A DNA stretch of 64,000 bases from Sphingobium sp. 66-54 (GCA_001899715.1 MKWI01000031.1:1-64000), one strand, 5' to 3'. Shown: positions 1-11,177, numbered from the stretch's first letter. The notes: generated from the letters alone by a model not told the origin. Program-made: numbers and translations.

Positions 1-26
1 CATGAACCCGCCGCGACAATCTGTTC

Positions 27-422
27 TCATCCTGATAGTCGCTGACCTCTCACCCAGATCGTCGCGCTATAGGGACCGAAGGACTGCGCCAGTCGGCCAA
101 GCTCAGCGAGACCTTTGGCATCATTCGCATCTGTCTTTTGACGTCGGATCGCCAGGAATTTGCTTGATTTGCGAACGTCGGCGACTTGAACGGGAAAACC
201 GAACGAACGGAGATCCCGAACCATCTGAGTGCCGACACCGGCCTCGATCGTAATAGACTGGACAGGCTCAACGCCGAACCGGCGAAGGATATCCCTTATC
301 GGAGCAGCGCGGGTCTCAGTCATTGCCTCGAAGAAAACGTTTCCTTCGGCATCGACGAGGCAGACCGCAGTCTCCAAGTGGCCGGCGTCGAGGCCGACCC
401 AGTAGCGCAGGTGCCGTGGCAT
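27..422 (-). pseudogene. IS110-family transposase, N-terminal fragment
   Basis: The 131-residue N-terminal part of a DEDD-type IS110 transposase, which normally runs past 300 residues. Visible are the opening YWVGLDAGHLETAVCLVD strand carrying the first catalytic Asp, the ITIEAGVGTQMVRDL block with the conserved Glu, and KTDANDAKGLAELGRL, which holds the DEDD-box Asp pair. The frame ends at an in-frame TGA at 27-29. A neighbouring minus-strand frame over about 1-50 reads like the expected continuation (EVSDYQDENRLSRRVH), so a frameshift near position 45-55 is more likely than a true C-terminus. The rest lies left of the window. IS110 elements lack terminal inverted repeats, so no end can be marked. 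I regard it as inactive. Confidence 0.75.
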
Positions 423-541
423 TGTGCTCCCGTACGACGTTTGTTTCTTTTGCTTGCCCTACTGACCTTGTCGGGGCTGTCCGACTAGGATTGTTCCTTC
501 GGCGTGTGATAGAGAGGTAGGAAATCGAAGGAGACGATAGG

Positions 542-1153
542 ATGGAGCCGCGGGAGGCGTTGGATGGCCTAATCAGCGAGCGAGGAGAGACCTACGCATC
601 GATTTCGCGCCTCCTCGGGCGAAACTCGGCATACATCCAGCAGTTCATTAAACGAGGTTCTCCAGCCCGCCTTGACCAAAGCGATATAGCGCTGCTGGCA
701 TTGCATTTTGACGTGCCCGTAGAGATGCTCGGTGGAAAGGAGGGGCCGACAGTCGGGCAGCGTTCGATAGTAAAAGTCCCATTGCTGAACGGGACAGGTA
801 ACGATTCACGCTCACAATGGCGGCTGGTTGATGCGGCTTGGCTCGGTCGGCTGTGTGATCAGCCCGCCAGTGTCGCAATCTTGCCAATTGTTGGTGAGGC
901 GATGGAGCCGACCCTCCGTAATGGCGACGAGGTTATGATTAGCCGAGTTCGCTTCCAGGAGAGCGTGCGTGAAGGCCTTTACGCCATCCGTGGGTCTTCT
1001 GAAATCTTCGTAAGGCGAATAGCGATCGACCCAACGAAGAACCGTCTGACCGTTCTTACCGACCACCCTGCATATCCGAGCTGGCAGGGCATCCAGCGCA
1101 AAGGCGTCGATATTGTCGGCCGGGTGATCTGGATCGGAGCTCGGGTGGCCTAG
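542..1153 (+). CDS. XRE/S24-type repressor with degenerate peptidase domain
   Basis: 203 residues. The N-terminal third (about 1-65) is a helix-turn-helix (SISRLLGRNSAYIQQFIKRG) followed by a LALHFDVPVEMLGG segment, the usual start of sphingomonad S24 regulators. The C-terminal half is a LexA/CI-like S24 fold (PIVGEAMEPTLRNGDEVMI). Where the family has Gly-Asp-Ser-Met, this protein has Gly-Glu-Ala-Met, so the nucleophile is Ala120. Where the general-base Lys is expected (V-K-R) it has Val157-Arg158-Arg159. Self-cleavage is therefore unlikely, and it probably acts as a constitutive or ligand-controlled DNA-binding protein. AAGGAG at 528-533 sits 8 nt before the ATG. It lies between a broken transposase and tRNA scars, so it may belong to an old island. 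Confidence 0.85.
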   Translation: MEPREALDGLISERGETYASISRLLGRNSAYIQQFIKRGSPARLDQSDIALLALHFDVPVEMLGGKEGPTVGQRSIVKVPLLNGTGNDSRSQWRLVDAAWLGRLCDQPASVAILPIVGEAMEPTLRNGDEVMISRVRFQESVREGLYAIRGSSEIFVRRIAIDPTKNRLTVLTDHPAYPSWQGIQRKGVDIVGRVIWIGARVA

Positions 1154-1445
1154 CTGTCATTATGACACCGCGCTGCCTGAGGCTCTAAGCGGCCATCCCA
1201 GCGTGCGATGCTGGTGCGGAGCAAGATGGGTAGCAGTCGCGCTGGCTGAGAGGTGAAACGCCGACTCGCTCACGCGCAGTCGGACAAAGCGCAGGCCATG
1301 AATCTTTCACCGTGAACGCTGATGTGCGGAGGCTGAGTAGCCGCAGTGCCGAATTAGCGCGCTGCTACCTAGAGAGCTACCTAGCACAAAAATGCTCTCA
1401 ATCGCCCGATCCGGCGAGCCTAGTATCTGATTGAAAAGTAAGGGG

Positions 1446-1494
1446 AAAGTGGTGGACGCACTAGGGCTCGAACCTAGGACCCGCTGATTAAGAG
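1446..1494 (-). repeat. orphan tRNA-Lys 3' half (att-like scar)
   Basis: On the minus strand, 49 bp are identical to 37621-37669, i.e. from the anticodon loop of tRNA-Lys(CTT) through its CCA and four bases beyond. The next upstream base differs, then three more match. No 5' half (acceptor, D arm) is present, so it is not a functional tRNA gene. A truncated tRNA 3' half is the typical footprint of an integrase that uses a tRNA gene as its target. Confidence 0.85.
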
Positions 1495-1655
1495 ACAGAT
1501 CGCGATTTTGCGCATGGTTGATGGTACAGCCTCGGATTGAGGCGCCTCGTCCGAGACGATGCGGATGCGTCCAATCTTTTTGGGGGCAGAGCAGGGGGCA
1601 CACTTGGCAAATTTGGTCTGAGTATGCGAGTATTTACAGGGTTCTACGAGCCATA

Positions 1656-1678
1656 TTCGAATCCCACCCTCTCCGCCA
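1656..1678 (+). repeat. orphan tRNA-Ser 3' end (att-like scar)
   Basis: 23 nt read as T-loop TTCGAAT, 3' T-stem CCCAC, 3' acceptor strand CCTCTCC, discriminator G and CCA, as in class II tRNA-Ser genes whose acceptor begins GGAGAGG. The bases upstream (ctacgagccata) do not form the T-stem partner or a variable arm, so only the end of the gene is present. It probably marks the far att site of an element that integrated into a tRNA-Ser gene left of the window. Confidence 0.65.
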
Positions 1679-1903
1679 ATCGCAATTGTCACCCGTCATC
1701 ACTTCCCCTCGGAAGAGACGGAAAAGCAAGGAAACACTCGAGTTTCCGCTGCCTCGACTTCTCGTCCTGTGCCCTTTCCTCTGGGTGTGCTCAATTCGGG
1801 GGTGTCGGCGGAGTTGCCGATTGGCGTCTTGGGGCCATCGGGGATATTGATCGCCTTGCGGCGCCGTAAGAAGGCTCCGCCGGGCATGGGGTATTCGATG
1901 TTT

Positions 1904-1926
1904 CCCGCCGGGGAGGCCCCGGCGGG
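1904..1926 (-). terminator. hairpin downstream of PEP-CTERM gene
   Basis: Perfect 10-bp inverted repeat CCCGCCGGGG / CCCCGGCGGG with a 3-nt loop, 13 nt past the stop codon of the PEP-CTERM gene on the minus strand. It is not followed by a T run, so it may protect the mRNA 3' end rather than act as a classical intrinsic terminator. Confidence 0.5.
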
Positions 1927-1938
1927 CTATGGGTTGGG

Positions 1939-2766
1939 TCAGCCGATCGCAGGGCGCCTTGCCACCCCCTTGTGGCGCATTCCCCAGCCGATCAGACCGA
2001 ATCCGGTTAGCATCATTGCCCAGCTTGCCGGTTCCGGCACCGCCCCGGCCGTGTTCACCGTCAGGCGCTGGATGTTGAATGCATCGTACGAGGGTGAGGT
2101 GCCATTGCCGAATGTCACGGTGTCGTCATTGTGCAGGTTCGCGCCGATCATCCAGATATTGCCGGATTGCCCGCCCAGATTGAACGGCACATCGGGACGG
2201 ACGGTGGGATCCGACGTAAAAAAGCGAGCGACGTCGAAGAAGTCGATCGAGAGGCTGTCGAACAGGGACGCATTGCTCAAGTCCAGCCGTGTGTTCCAAG
2301 GCAATTTGCTCAAGCCGATACCAACCGACGATTCATTGTCTATATTGCCATTAAGCAACGATGATTGGTTCAGGATCGCCGATGTGATCGTGACATTCTG
2401 GTCAAATTGGAATAGAACGAAATCGAAACCGTCCTTATTGTCTATCAGGTGAAAACGGGACCCGTCGTTGGTTATCGAATCATCCGGAGATGTGACGCCC
2501 AGCCCCAGAGCGCCCCGGCTCATGTAAGAGGGCGCGAAAGTATAACCACCCGTATCGGTCGGCGTCGCCGTCCAGGCACTGGCCAGGGCGTTGACAGTAA
2601 TACCGTTCGACGTGCCCGAAAAAGCCACCGAATTACCGGCCGTCCCGATAGTTGGACTGAAACCGGTCGTGTTGATGTTCACCTGTTCAGCGGCGGCCGG
2701 CGCCGCCGCCATCCCCAGTGCCGCAGTCGCCGCCGCAAGGGCCGCCATCAGTTTGAGCTTGCTCAT
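1939..2766 (-). CDS. PEP-CTERM sorting-domain exported protein
   Basis: 275 residues. An N-terminal signal peptide (MSKLKLMAALAAATAALGMA, then PAAAEQ) is followed by a beta-rich, Gly/Ser/Asn-rich body with no catalytic motif I recognise. The C-terminus is a PEP-CTERM tag: PEPASWAMM, a short hydrophobic helix LTGFGLIGWGM, then basic RHKGVARR. Such tags are processed by an exosortase that moves the protein to the cell surface or exopolysaccharide matrix; no exosortase gene is in the window. The ATG at 2766 was chosen because it starts the signal peptide and follows GGAAAGGAAGATCC; an upstream start would add 43 non-homologous residues. Confidence 0.85.
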   Translation of the reverse strand: MSKLKLMAALAAATAALGMAAAPAAAEQVNINTTGFSPTIGTAGNSVAFSGTSNGITVNALASAWTATPTDTGGYTFAPSYMSRGALGLGVTSPDDSITNDGSRFHLIDNKDGFDFVLFQFDQNVTITSAILNQSSLLNGNIDNESSVGIGLSKLPWNTRLDLSNASLFDSLSIDFFDVARFFTSDPTVRPDVPFNLGGQSGNIWMIGANLHNDDTVTFGNGTSPSYDAFNIQRLTVNTAGAVPEPASWAMMLTGFGLIGWGMRHKGVARRPAIG

Positions 2767-3073
2767 GGATCTTCCTTTCCCAAGGGCGCGCCTCCGTGAC
2801 GCCCCCGTTGTTAGACGGCCCATCTTGGAAAAGGTTACTGTGGCTCTGGTAAGAGGCAGATATGCGCCACCGCTATTGCCCGGATTACGCGGCAAATCAG
2901 GGTAAACGATCGTCCCTTAAAACGGACTCTGCTCGCTCGATCTGACCGCTGCGGCGCGAGAAGGGGATAAGGATTTTGGGTCATCCCGGACGAGGTTTCG
3001 AGCGGCCCGTCTGTGCAACCGGGGCGGCGGTGGCAGCATAGCCTACCACCGCCCTTATGCTTGCCTGATCGGC
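2767..3073. other. intergenic region gyrA to PEP-CTERM gene
   Basis: About 300 bp with no supportable gene. Downstream of the gyrA stop there is an 8-bp hairpin (3026-3033 with 3046-3053, GGCGGTGG/CCACCGCC) that could end gyrA transcription, though no T tract follows on the minus strand. The remainder should contain the promoter of the PEP-CTERM gene. Confidence 0.5.
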
Positions 3074-5776
<2,703 letters not shown>

Positions 5777-6186
5777 GCGTTCTTCTCTTATGTCTGTTGC
5801 GTGGGAATGTAGAGCCGGCAGCCTAGCCGCCGGGGGGCGCGAATGCCAGAGAAAACGGGCGCATCGTTGTGCGCGTCCACCGGATTTCAGCTTTTGTGCC
5901 GTCGCGATGGTGGATTTGGAGATGCTCTATGAGGGAGCCCCGGAGGATGCTGTAGAGATGGGGCAGGTCGCCCCATGGCGAGGGTGTCGGGCCGACACGA
6001 CTCGTCGACATAACGGTTGCAAAGCGCGACGACCCGAACATGGAGCGATGACAAGAGGAGCGGGCGCGTTTATAGCGCCGTTCAAACCCGGTTAACGCGG
6101 CGCCCGCCAAGGATGATTGACGGCCTTTTTGGGGTCGGCTCGTCTGGAAACGGGCAGCCTGAAGGTCTTTGGTTGGAGGATTATTG
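5777..6186. other. divergent intergenic region between gyrA and TPR gene
   Basis: About 410 bp with no gene supported. It separates two divergently transcribed genes and so should hold both promoters. I see no clear operator, RNA gene or repeat. The ribosome-binding site GGAGG of the TPR gene lies at its right end (6175-6179). Confidence 0.5.
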
Positions 6187-7479
6187 ATGCGCCGCTTGTC
6201 CAGCACTGCCCTGTCCATCGCGCTTGTCGCCATGTCGGCGGGGGTCTTCATGCCGTCCGCGGCGACCGCCGCCAAGAAGGAGAAGGCGGCCGAAGCCGTC
6301 AAGCTTTCGCCCAGCAAGGAATTCGTGCCGGGCGCGCAGGAAGTGCAGAAGCTGCTTGCCGCCAACGATTTTGCCGGCGCCAAGGCCAAGCTGCCCGAGA
6401 TCGAGGCTAAGGCGAGCAAGCCCGACGACCAGTATTTCCTTGGCAATTTCACCCTCAACGTCGGCATCGGCCTCAAGGATGAAGCGCTCCAGCGCAGCGG
6501 CATCGAGAAGATGCTCGCTTCGGGCGTCACCCCGGCGGCGGATATCGGCAAGTTCGAACTGGTGGCCGGTCAGCTCGCGCTCAATGCCAAGGATTATGCC
6601 GGCGCGCGCGATCATCTCGCCAAGGCGGCGGCCGCCAATTACGGCGGGGCCAGTACGCAGGTCTATCTGGCCGAGAGCTATTTCGGCGAGGCGACCGCCA
6701 GCGTGACTGGCAACCAGTTTTCTCCGGCCGGCAAGGCGCTCGTGCAGCAGGGTCTCCCATATCTGCGCAAGGCGATCGAGGCCGAGCAGGCCGAAGGCAA
6801 GACGCCTGATCCAAGCTGGTATACCCGCGGCCTCAAGATGGCGGCGCTCGCCAGCGATCCTTCGCAGGGCGAGTGGTTCAAACTGGCGCTCACCCATGTT
6901 GGCTCGCCTGAAAACTGGCGGATCGCGCTGCGGTCCATCCAGGACGCGAACCACGGCATGACCCGTGACGAGAGCCTCGATCTGCTCCGCCTGATGGCCT
7001 CCAGCAAATCGCTGGGCAACGCCTTCAGTTATAATGAATATGCCGAGTCGGCGTGGAAGGCGGGCCTTCCCGGTGAGGTCAAGTCGGTGATCGACAGCGG
7101 CCGTAGTAGCGGCGAGATCAATCAGAGCGACCTCGGCGAACTCTATCGTCTGGCGAGCGATGCCATCGCCAAGGACAAGGCATCGCTGCCTTCGTCCGAG
7201 AAGTCGGCCGGCGCGGCGGCAACGGGCAGGCCGGCTGCCTCCACGGCCAATGCGTTCCTGAGCTATGGCGACTATGCCAAGGCCGTGGCGCTTTACCGCC
7301 TGGCTCTCCAGAAAGGCGGCGTGGACGCCAACGAGGTTAACACACGTCTCGGCATCGCGTTGGCTCGCTCGGGCGACAAGGCCGGCGCGCTCGAAGCCTT
7401 CGGCAAGGTGAACGGCGCCGGTGTGCGCAAGCAGATCGCCGATATGTGGACGGTCTGGCTGAACAGCCAAGCGGCCTGA
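6187..7479 (+). CDS. exported TPR-like repeat protein
   Basis: 430 residues. Signal peptide (RRLSSTALSIALVAMSAGVF, cleavage likely after AATAA), then helical, Ala-rich tetratricopeptide-like repeats, for example NDFAGAKAKLPEIEAKASK, KDYAGARDHLAKAAAANYGG and, near the end, GDYAKAVALYRLALQKGG and GDKAGALEAFGKVNGAG. The repeats suggest a periplasmic scaffold or adaptor; no enzymatic motif is seen. ATG at 6187 follows GGAGG with 7-nt spacing; an in-frame TTG at 6169 lacks such a site. Convergent with the downstream regulator and separated from it by a strong hairpin. Confidence 0.8.
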   Translation: MRRLSSTALSIALVAMSAGVFMPSAATAAKKEKAAEAVKLSPSKEFVPGAQEVQKLLAANDFAGAKAKLPEIEAKASKPDDQYFLGNFTLNVGIGLKDEALQRSGIEKMLASGVTPAADIGKFELVAGQLALNAKDYAGARDHLAKAAAANYGGASTQVYLAESYFGEATASVTGNQFSPAGKALVQQGLPYLRKAIEAEQAEGKTPDPSWYTRGLKMAALASDPSQGEWFKLALTHVGSPENWRIALRSIQDANHGMTRDESLDLLRLMASSKSLGNAFSYNEYAESAWKAGLPGEVKSVIDSGRSSGEINQSDLGELYRLASDAIAKDKASLPSSEKSAGAAATGRPAASTANAFLSYGDYAKAVALYRLALQKGGVDANEVNTRLGIALARSGDKAGALEAFGKVNGAGVRKQIADMWTVWLNSQAA

Positions 7480-7505
7480 GCCAGCCACACAGCAACCGGA
7501 AACGG

Positions 7506-7532
7506 CGCCGGCGGACTCCGTGTCCGCCGGCG
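7506..7532. terminator. bidirectional hairpin between convergent genes
   Basis: An 11-bp perfect inverted repeat, CGCCGGCGGAC and GTCCGCCGGCG, with a 5-nt loop. It sits in the 72-bp gap between the convergent TPR and Lrp genes, so it can end transcription from both sides. The T tract is weak (TTGT) on the plus strand. Confidence 0.65.
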
Positions 7533-7551
7533 TTGTCGCATCCGCGCGATT

Positions 7552-8025
7552 TCAAAGGTCGATGGGGACGCCCGGCAGGCTCTTCGAGGTGCGGATGGTG
7601 AGCGAAGTCTTGACGCTCGCCACATTGGGGGCCTGCGTCAGCTTGGAGGTGAGGAACTGCTGAAAGCTGCGCAGGTCCTGCGCGACCACCTTGAGCACGA
7701 AGTCGATCTCGCCGTTGAGCATGTGGCACTCGCGCACCTGCGGCAGCTCCGCGACATAGGCTTCGAACGCGCGCAGGTCCGCTTCGGCCTGGCTCTTGAG
7801 GCTGACCATTGCGAACACAGTGATAGTGTAGCCCAGCGAAACCGGGTCGAGATGCGCGTGGTAGGAGGTGATGTAGCCATGCTCCTCCAGCGTGCGCACG
7901 CGCCGCAGGCAGGGTGGGGCGGTCAGGCCGACCTTGGCGGCGAGGTCCACATTGGTCATGCGCCCGTCGCTCTGCAAGGCGTCCAATATCTTGCGATCAA
8001 TCTCGTCGATTGTGGAGCCAGGCAT
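7552..8025 (-). CDS. Lrp/AsnC-family transcriptional regulator
   Basis: 157 residues, the family's normal length. N-terminal winged HTH (LDALQSDGRMTNVDLAAKVG, recognition helix LTAPPCLRRVRTLEEHGYI) and a C-terminal RAM/AsnC ligand-binding domain (TITVFAMVSLKSQAEADLRA; VRECHMLNGEIDFVLKVVA). These proteins form octamers or dimers and sense amino acids. Divergent from the histidine kinase gene, but no amino-acid gene is adjacent, so the target is unknown. ATG at 8025. Confidence 0.93.
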   Translation of the reverse strand: MPGSTIDEIDRKILDALQSDGRMTNVDLAAKVGLTAPPCLRRVRTLEEHGYITSYHAHLDPVSLGYTITVFAMVSLKSQAEADLRAFEAYVAELPQVRECHMLNGEIDFVLKVVAQDLRSFQQFLTSKLTQAPNVASVKTSLTIRTSKSLPGVPIDL

Positions 8026-8177
8026 AGCCAGACATTTCCTTTCGCTCGTATCAGCTCCATCATAAGATAATGTCGCATCAATGCAATTGTCCCACTATGT
8101 AACGTCCCGTTTTTTGCATCTGGCCCCGGCGCGCGCCCGGCGTTAGGTCGGGCGCACGACAGGGACCGCTCCGAACC

Positions 8178-9905
8178 ATGCGCTTCAACGATCTTCTGCG
8201 CACCGTACTCGCCAACATCGGCGACGGGACGGTAGCGACCGTGACGCGGTGGCGGCAGTGCATCGACCTGCTCGCGCAATATGACGTGTCCGGTGCCCGC
8301 GCGGCCAACGCGCTCGCTGCCGAGGACCGCGACGCGATTCTGACCCAGCTAGAGAGCATGCGTCCGCAGGTCAGTGTGGAGCAGCGCGTCGCCTCGATAG
8401 TCGAGCTGGGTAGCCGGCTGCGTTCGGCGGGTCTGGTGCGTCTGCTCGGGCAGGATCATCCCACGCTGGTCGCCGCGATGATGGCGACCGTCACGCTATC
8501 CGACGCCGATTGGGTGGGGATCATCCCCGATCTTGGTCCGCTCGCGCGCAGCGTGCTGCGCCGGCGCGCCGATCTCGGTCCCGGTGCCGTCGCGGCCTTG
8601 CAGCGGTTCGGCACGGTCGATCTCGCACTGACCACGCTCGTGCCCAGAGAGATGGCGCAGGAGGCGGCCGCCGCGCCGCCGGTTCAGGCCGCGAACGACA
8701 GCGAGCAGGCAGCGGAGCCAAGCCAGATCGGCCGTATCGTGGCGCAGATCGAACGCTTTAACGAGACACGCCAGCACCGGCGCGAGGAAGAACCCGCGCC
8801 GGAAGCAGTGCCTCCGCCGCCCTTGGCGCGGAAGGAGCGCGTGCGGGCGAACCGGGGGGCGCTCATTCGCCGCTTCACCTTCGAGACCGACGCCGCCGGC
8901 GTCATCCGCGCGGTCGCCGGTGCACCCCGCGCGGCCGTGGCGGGGCTCAGCATCGGCACGCCGGCGAGCGATGGCCGTCACGGCGCGGACGGGCGCGCGC
9001 TCGGCGCCTTCCGCCACCGCGCCGCGTTTCAGGATGCGCGCTTCACCATCGCCGGGGGGCTGCTCGCGGGCGAGTGGCGCCTCTCCGCCACGCCGCGCTT
9101 CGATCCCGCAACGGGGCGCTTTCTCGATTATGTGGGGGAGGCTCGCCGCGAACTGCCGCACGAGGCACTGGTCAAGGTGAGCGGTAGCGCATCGCCCGGC
9201 TGGGCCGGTCTCTCCGCCGCCAGCACCCGCCAGCTCATCCATGAGCTACGCACGCCGCTCAACGCCATTCAGGGCTATGCCGAGATGATCGAGGCGCAGC
9301 TCGTCGGCCCGGTTTCCAGCGATTATCGCGCCATGGCCGGGCAGATCCTCGCCGATGCCCGCACGCTGCTGGCGACGTTCGACGATCTCGATCTCGCCAG
9401 CCGCATCGAGCGCGGCGATCATCGCGCCGTATCCGAGCCGGTCGATCTGCCCGCGCTGACCCATGCGATCGTCGCCGGCTTCGGGCAGGGCGGGCCTGTA
9501 CGGGTCGTTGTCGCGGCGGGCGCCGATCTGCCCGCGATCGCCAGTGATCCTGCGCAAGTCGAGCGGATGCTCGCCCATCTGATCCGTGCCGGCTGTGCCG
9601 CGCTGGGCGAGGGCGAGCAGTTGGCGGTCACGCTCCTCCCCGGCGCGGCGCCGGACACGGTGGAAGTCGCCGTGCGCCGTCCCACCGCACTCGTCGCCCT
9701 GCCGGACGCCGCGCTGTTCGAGCATGAGGGAGGCATCGACGGTCAACTGCGCGACGCGCCGCAACTCGGCCTCGCTTTCACCCTCAAGCTGATACGTGGC
9801 ATCGCCAGCCATCTCGGCGGTCATTTCGAGATTACGCCACATAGCTTCCGGCTCATCCTGCCGATTCACGCCGCCGCACGGGAAGAGCAGGGAAGAGGGC
9901 ATTAA
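8178..9905 (+). CDS. histidine-kinase-like protein with degenerate ATPase domain
   Basis: 575 residues without membrane segments. Residues about 1-160 are helical repeats resembling a DUF2336-type region, then a Pro/Glu linker, a PAS-like segment (about 230-335) and a HisKA helix with the phospho-acceptor His355 in HELRTPLN. The C-terminal ATPase-like domain is unusual. At the N box, where a kinase has Asn-Leu-Leu-x-Asn-Ala, this reads A-H-L-I-R-A, so the Mg-binding Asn is Arg470. No DxGxG (G1) box is seen; only LGLAFTLKLI recalls the G2 box. It is likely a pseudokinase or phosphotransfer/sensor protein. No response regulator lies next to it. Confidence 0.75.
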   Translation: MRFNDLLRTVLANIGDGTVATVTRWRQCIDLLAQYDVSGARAANALAAEDRDAILTQLESMRPQVSVEQRVASIVELGSRLRSAGLVRLLGQDHPTLVAAMMATVTLSDADWVGIIPDLGPLARSVLRRRADLGPGAVAALQRFGTVDLALTTLVPREMAQEAAAAPPVQAANDSEQAAEPSQIGRIVAQIERFNETRQHRREEEPAPEAVPPPPLARKERVRANRGALIRRFTFETDAAGVIRAVAGAPRAAVAGLSIGTPASDGRHGADGRALGAFRHRAAFQDARFTIAGGLLAGEWRLSATPRFDPATGRFLDYVGEARRELPHEALVKVSGSASPGWAGLSAASTRQLIHELRTPLNAIQGYAEMIEAQLVGPVSSDYRAMAGQILADARTLLATFDDLDLASRIERGDHRAVSEPVDLPALTHAIVAGFGQGGPVRVVVAAGADLPAIASDPAQVERMLAHLIRAGCAALGEGEQLAVTLLPGAAPDTVEVAVRRPTALVALPDAALFEHEGGIDGQLRDAPQLGLAFTLKLIRGIASHLGGHFEITPHSFRLILPIHAAAREEQGRGH

Positions 9906-10165
9906 GCTCTCACCGGCGTGCTCCCTGCCGTCCGTCCTCCAGAGCATCCAAGCTGGGCGCGTTTCGGCATCCATATCACCCCGCAGAGAAATCTCGCGAG
10001 CGTGCCGAATATTACGATAAGCCCAAATCCGAGATGAGCTGGTCCCATCACAGCAATTCGTCGGCGTCCCATCCCCCTCATCGCTGTCACAACGGCGCTT
10101 GCAAAGGGGGAGGGCGCCGGGGTAACGCCGCCGAACCCGGAACGCTCGGCCGGTCGAGGGGGTCG

Positions 10166-10241
10166 GGGCCTGTAGCTCAATGGTTAGAGCTGGCCGCTCA
10201 TAACGGCTAGGTTGCGGGTTCGAGTCCTGCCGGGCCCACCA
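10166..10241 (+). tRNA. tRNA with CAT anticodon, probably tRNA-Ile2
   Basis: Complete cloverleaf: acceptor GGGCCTG/CGGGCCC, D arm GCTC...GAGC, anticodon stem GGCCG/CGGCT with loop CTCATAA, T arm GCGGG TTCGAGT CCTGC, encoded CCA. CAT can be elongator Met or lysidine-modified Ile2. The short D loop and acceptor look more like alphaproteobacterial Ile2, but this is not certain. Confidence 0.9.
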
Positions 10242-10275
10242 CCATCTCCACCGGATCCAAAGCTCATCGGGGAAA

Positions 10276-10303
10276 GGCCCGGCCCCACGAGGGAGGCCGG
10301 GCC
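10276..10303 (-). terminator. terminator of the pirin gene
   Basis: A 9-bp perfect stem GGCCCGGCC/GGCCGGGCC, 8 nt past the pirin stop codon. On the minus strand it is followed by TTTCCCC, a short T tract. It also lies 35 nt after the tRNA and may stop readthrough from that side. Confidence 0.65.
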
Positions 10304-10310
10304 CGTGTCG

Positions 10311-11177
10311 TCAGGCTGCTCGCGCGAACCTGCCGCTGTTGAAATCGTCGATCGCCTGGCGGATCTCTTCCTCCGTGTTCATCACGAAGGGGCCGTAACC
10401 CACGATCGGCTCGTCGATCGGTTCGCCGGTCAGCACCAGCAGCATCGCGTCGCCATCGGCATGGATGGAAACATCGCTGCCGTCCCGGCTGAGCAGCACC
10501 ACCTCGGCCTCACCGGCCTGCTGGCTGCCGTTGACCGTGACATGGCCGGTCAGCACCACCAGCATGGCGGTATGGCCTTCGGGCAGGGCCAGTGCCAGGT
10601 CCGCGTCGCGGGTGAGGCGCAGATCCCACACGTTGATCGGCGTGAAGGTCTTTGCCGGCCCTCTGGCGCCCAGCAACTCGCCCGCGATCACGCGGCCCTT
10701 GCCCGCGCCATCGGGCATGTCGACGGTCGGAATATCCGCCGCGACGATGCCCTGATAGCCGCCGGGGGTCATCTTGTCCTTCGCAGGCAGGTTGACCCAG
10801 AGCTGGACCATGCGGAACGGGCCGCCGGTCCTGGCGAAAGCGGGGGCGTGATATTCCTCATGCAGGATACCGCCCGCCGCCGTCATCCACTGCACGTCGC
10901 CGGGGCCGATGATCCCGCCATTACCGGCGGAATCCTTGTGCTCCACCAGGCCGTCATAGACGATGGTGACAGTCTCGAACCCACGATGAGGATGCTGGCC
11001 GACGCCGCGCCGGTCCGTGGTCGGCTCGAAATAATGCGGCCCCGCATAATCGAGCAGCAGGAACGGGCTGATATGCTGGCCGAGATTATTGTAGGAAAAG
11101 AGCGAGCGGACCGGGAAACCGTCGCCCACCCAATGACCGCGATTGTTGCCGTAGCGGCCGAGGATCGTCTTGGTCAT
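10311..11177 (-). CDS. pirin family protein
   Basis: 288 residues, a bicupin. The N-terminal cupin has the metal-binding histidines in QHPHRGFETVTIVYDG and the later ILHEEYH, and the GDVQWMTAAGGILH block is diagnostic of pirins. The C-terminal cupin is less conserved. Members are iron-binding redox proteins, some with quercetinase activity; the role here is unknown. The ATG at 11177 begins MTKTILGRYGNN; longer upstream frames run antisense through the LysR gene. It is divergent from that LysR regulator, which probably controls it. Confidence 0.93.
   Translation of the reverse strand: MTKTILGRYGNNRGHWVGDGFPVRSLFSYNNLGQHISPFLLLDYAGPHYFEPTTDRRGVGQHPHRGFETVTIVYDGLVEHKDSAGNGGIIGPGDVQWMTAAGGILHEEYHAPAFARTGGPFRMVQLWVNLPAKDKMTPGGYQGIVAADIPTVDMPDGAGKGRVIAGELLGARGPAKTFTPINVWDLRLTRDADLALALPEGHTAMLVVLTGHVTVNGSQQAGEAEVVLLSRDGSDVSIHADGDAMLLVLTGEPIDEPIVGYGPFVMNTEEEIRQAIDDFNSGRFARAA

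Larger units (their letters stand above)
1154..1938. other. 785-bp gene-free region with attachment-site scars
   Basis: No convincing gene; the short open frames here look like chance. The stretch holds a nine-base direct repeat GCTACCTAG at 1364-1372 and 1376-1384, a 49-bp copy of the tRNA-Lys 3' half (minus strand), two GGGGGCA heptamers at 1582-1588 and 1594-1600, a 23-nt tRNA-Ser 3' end, and a strong hairpin at 1904-1926. Together these look like the remains of integrase sites at the boundary of a former island. Confidence 0.6.

Noticed and set aside
1307..1692. Two short minus-strand frames over the att scars
   Set aside because: They read through tRNA fragments and have no start-site or composition support.
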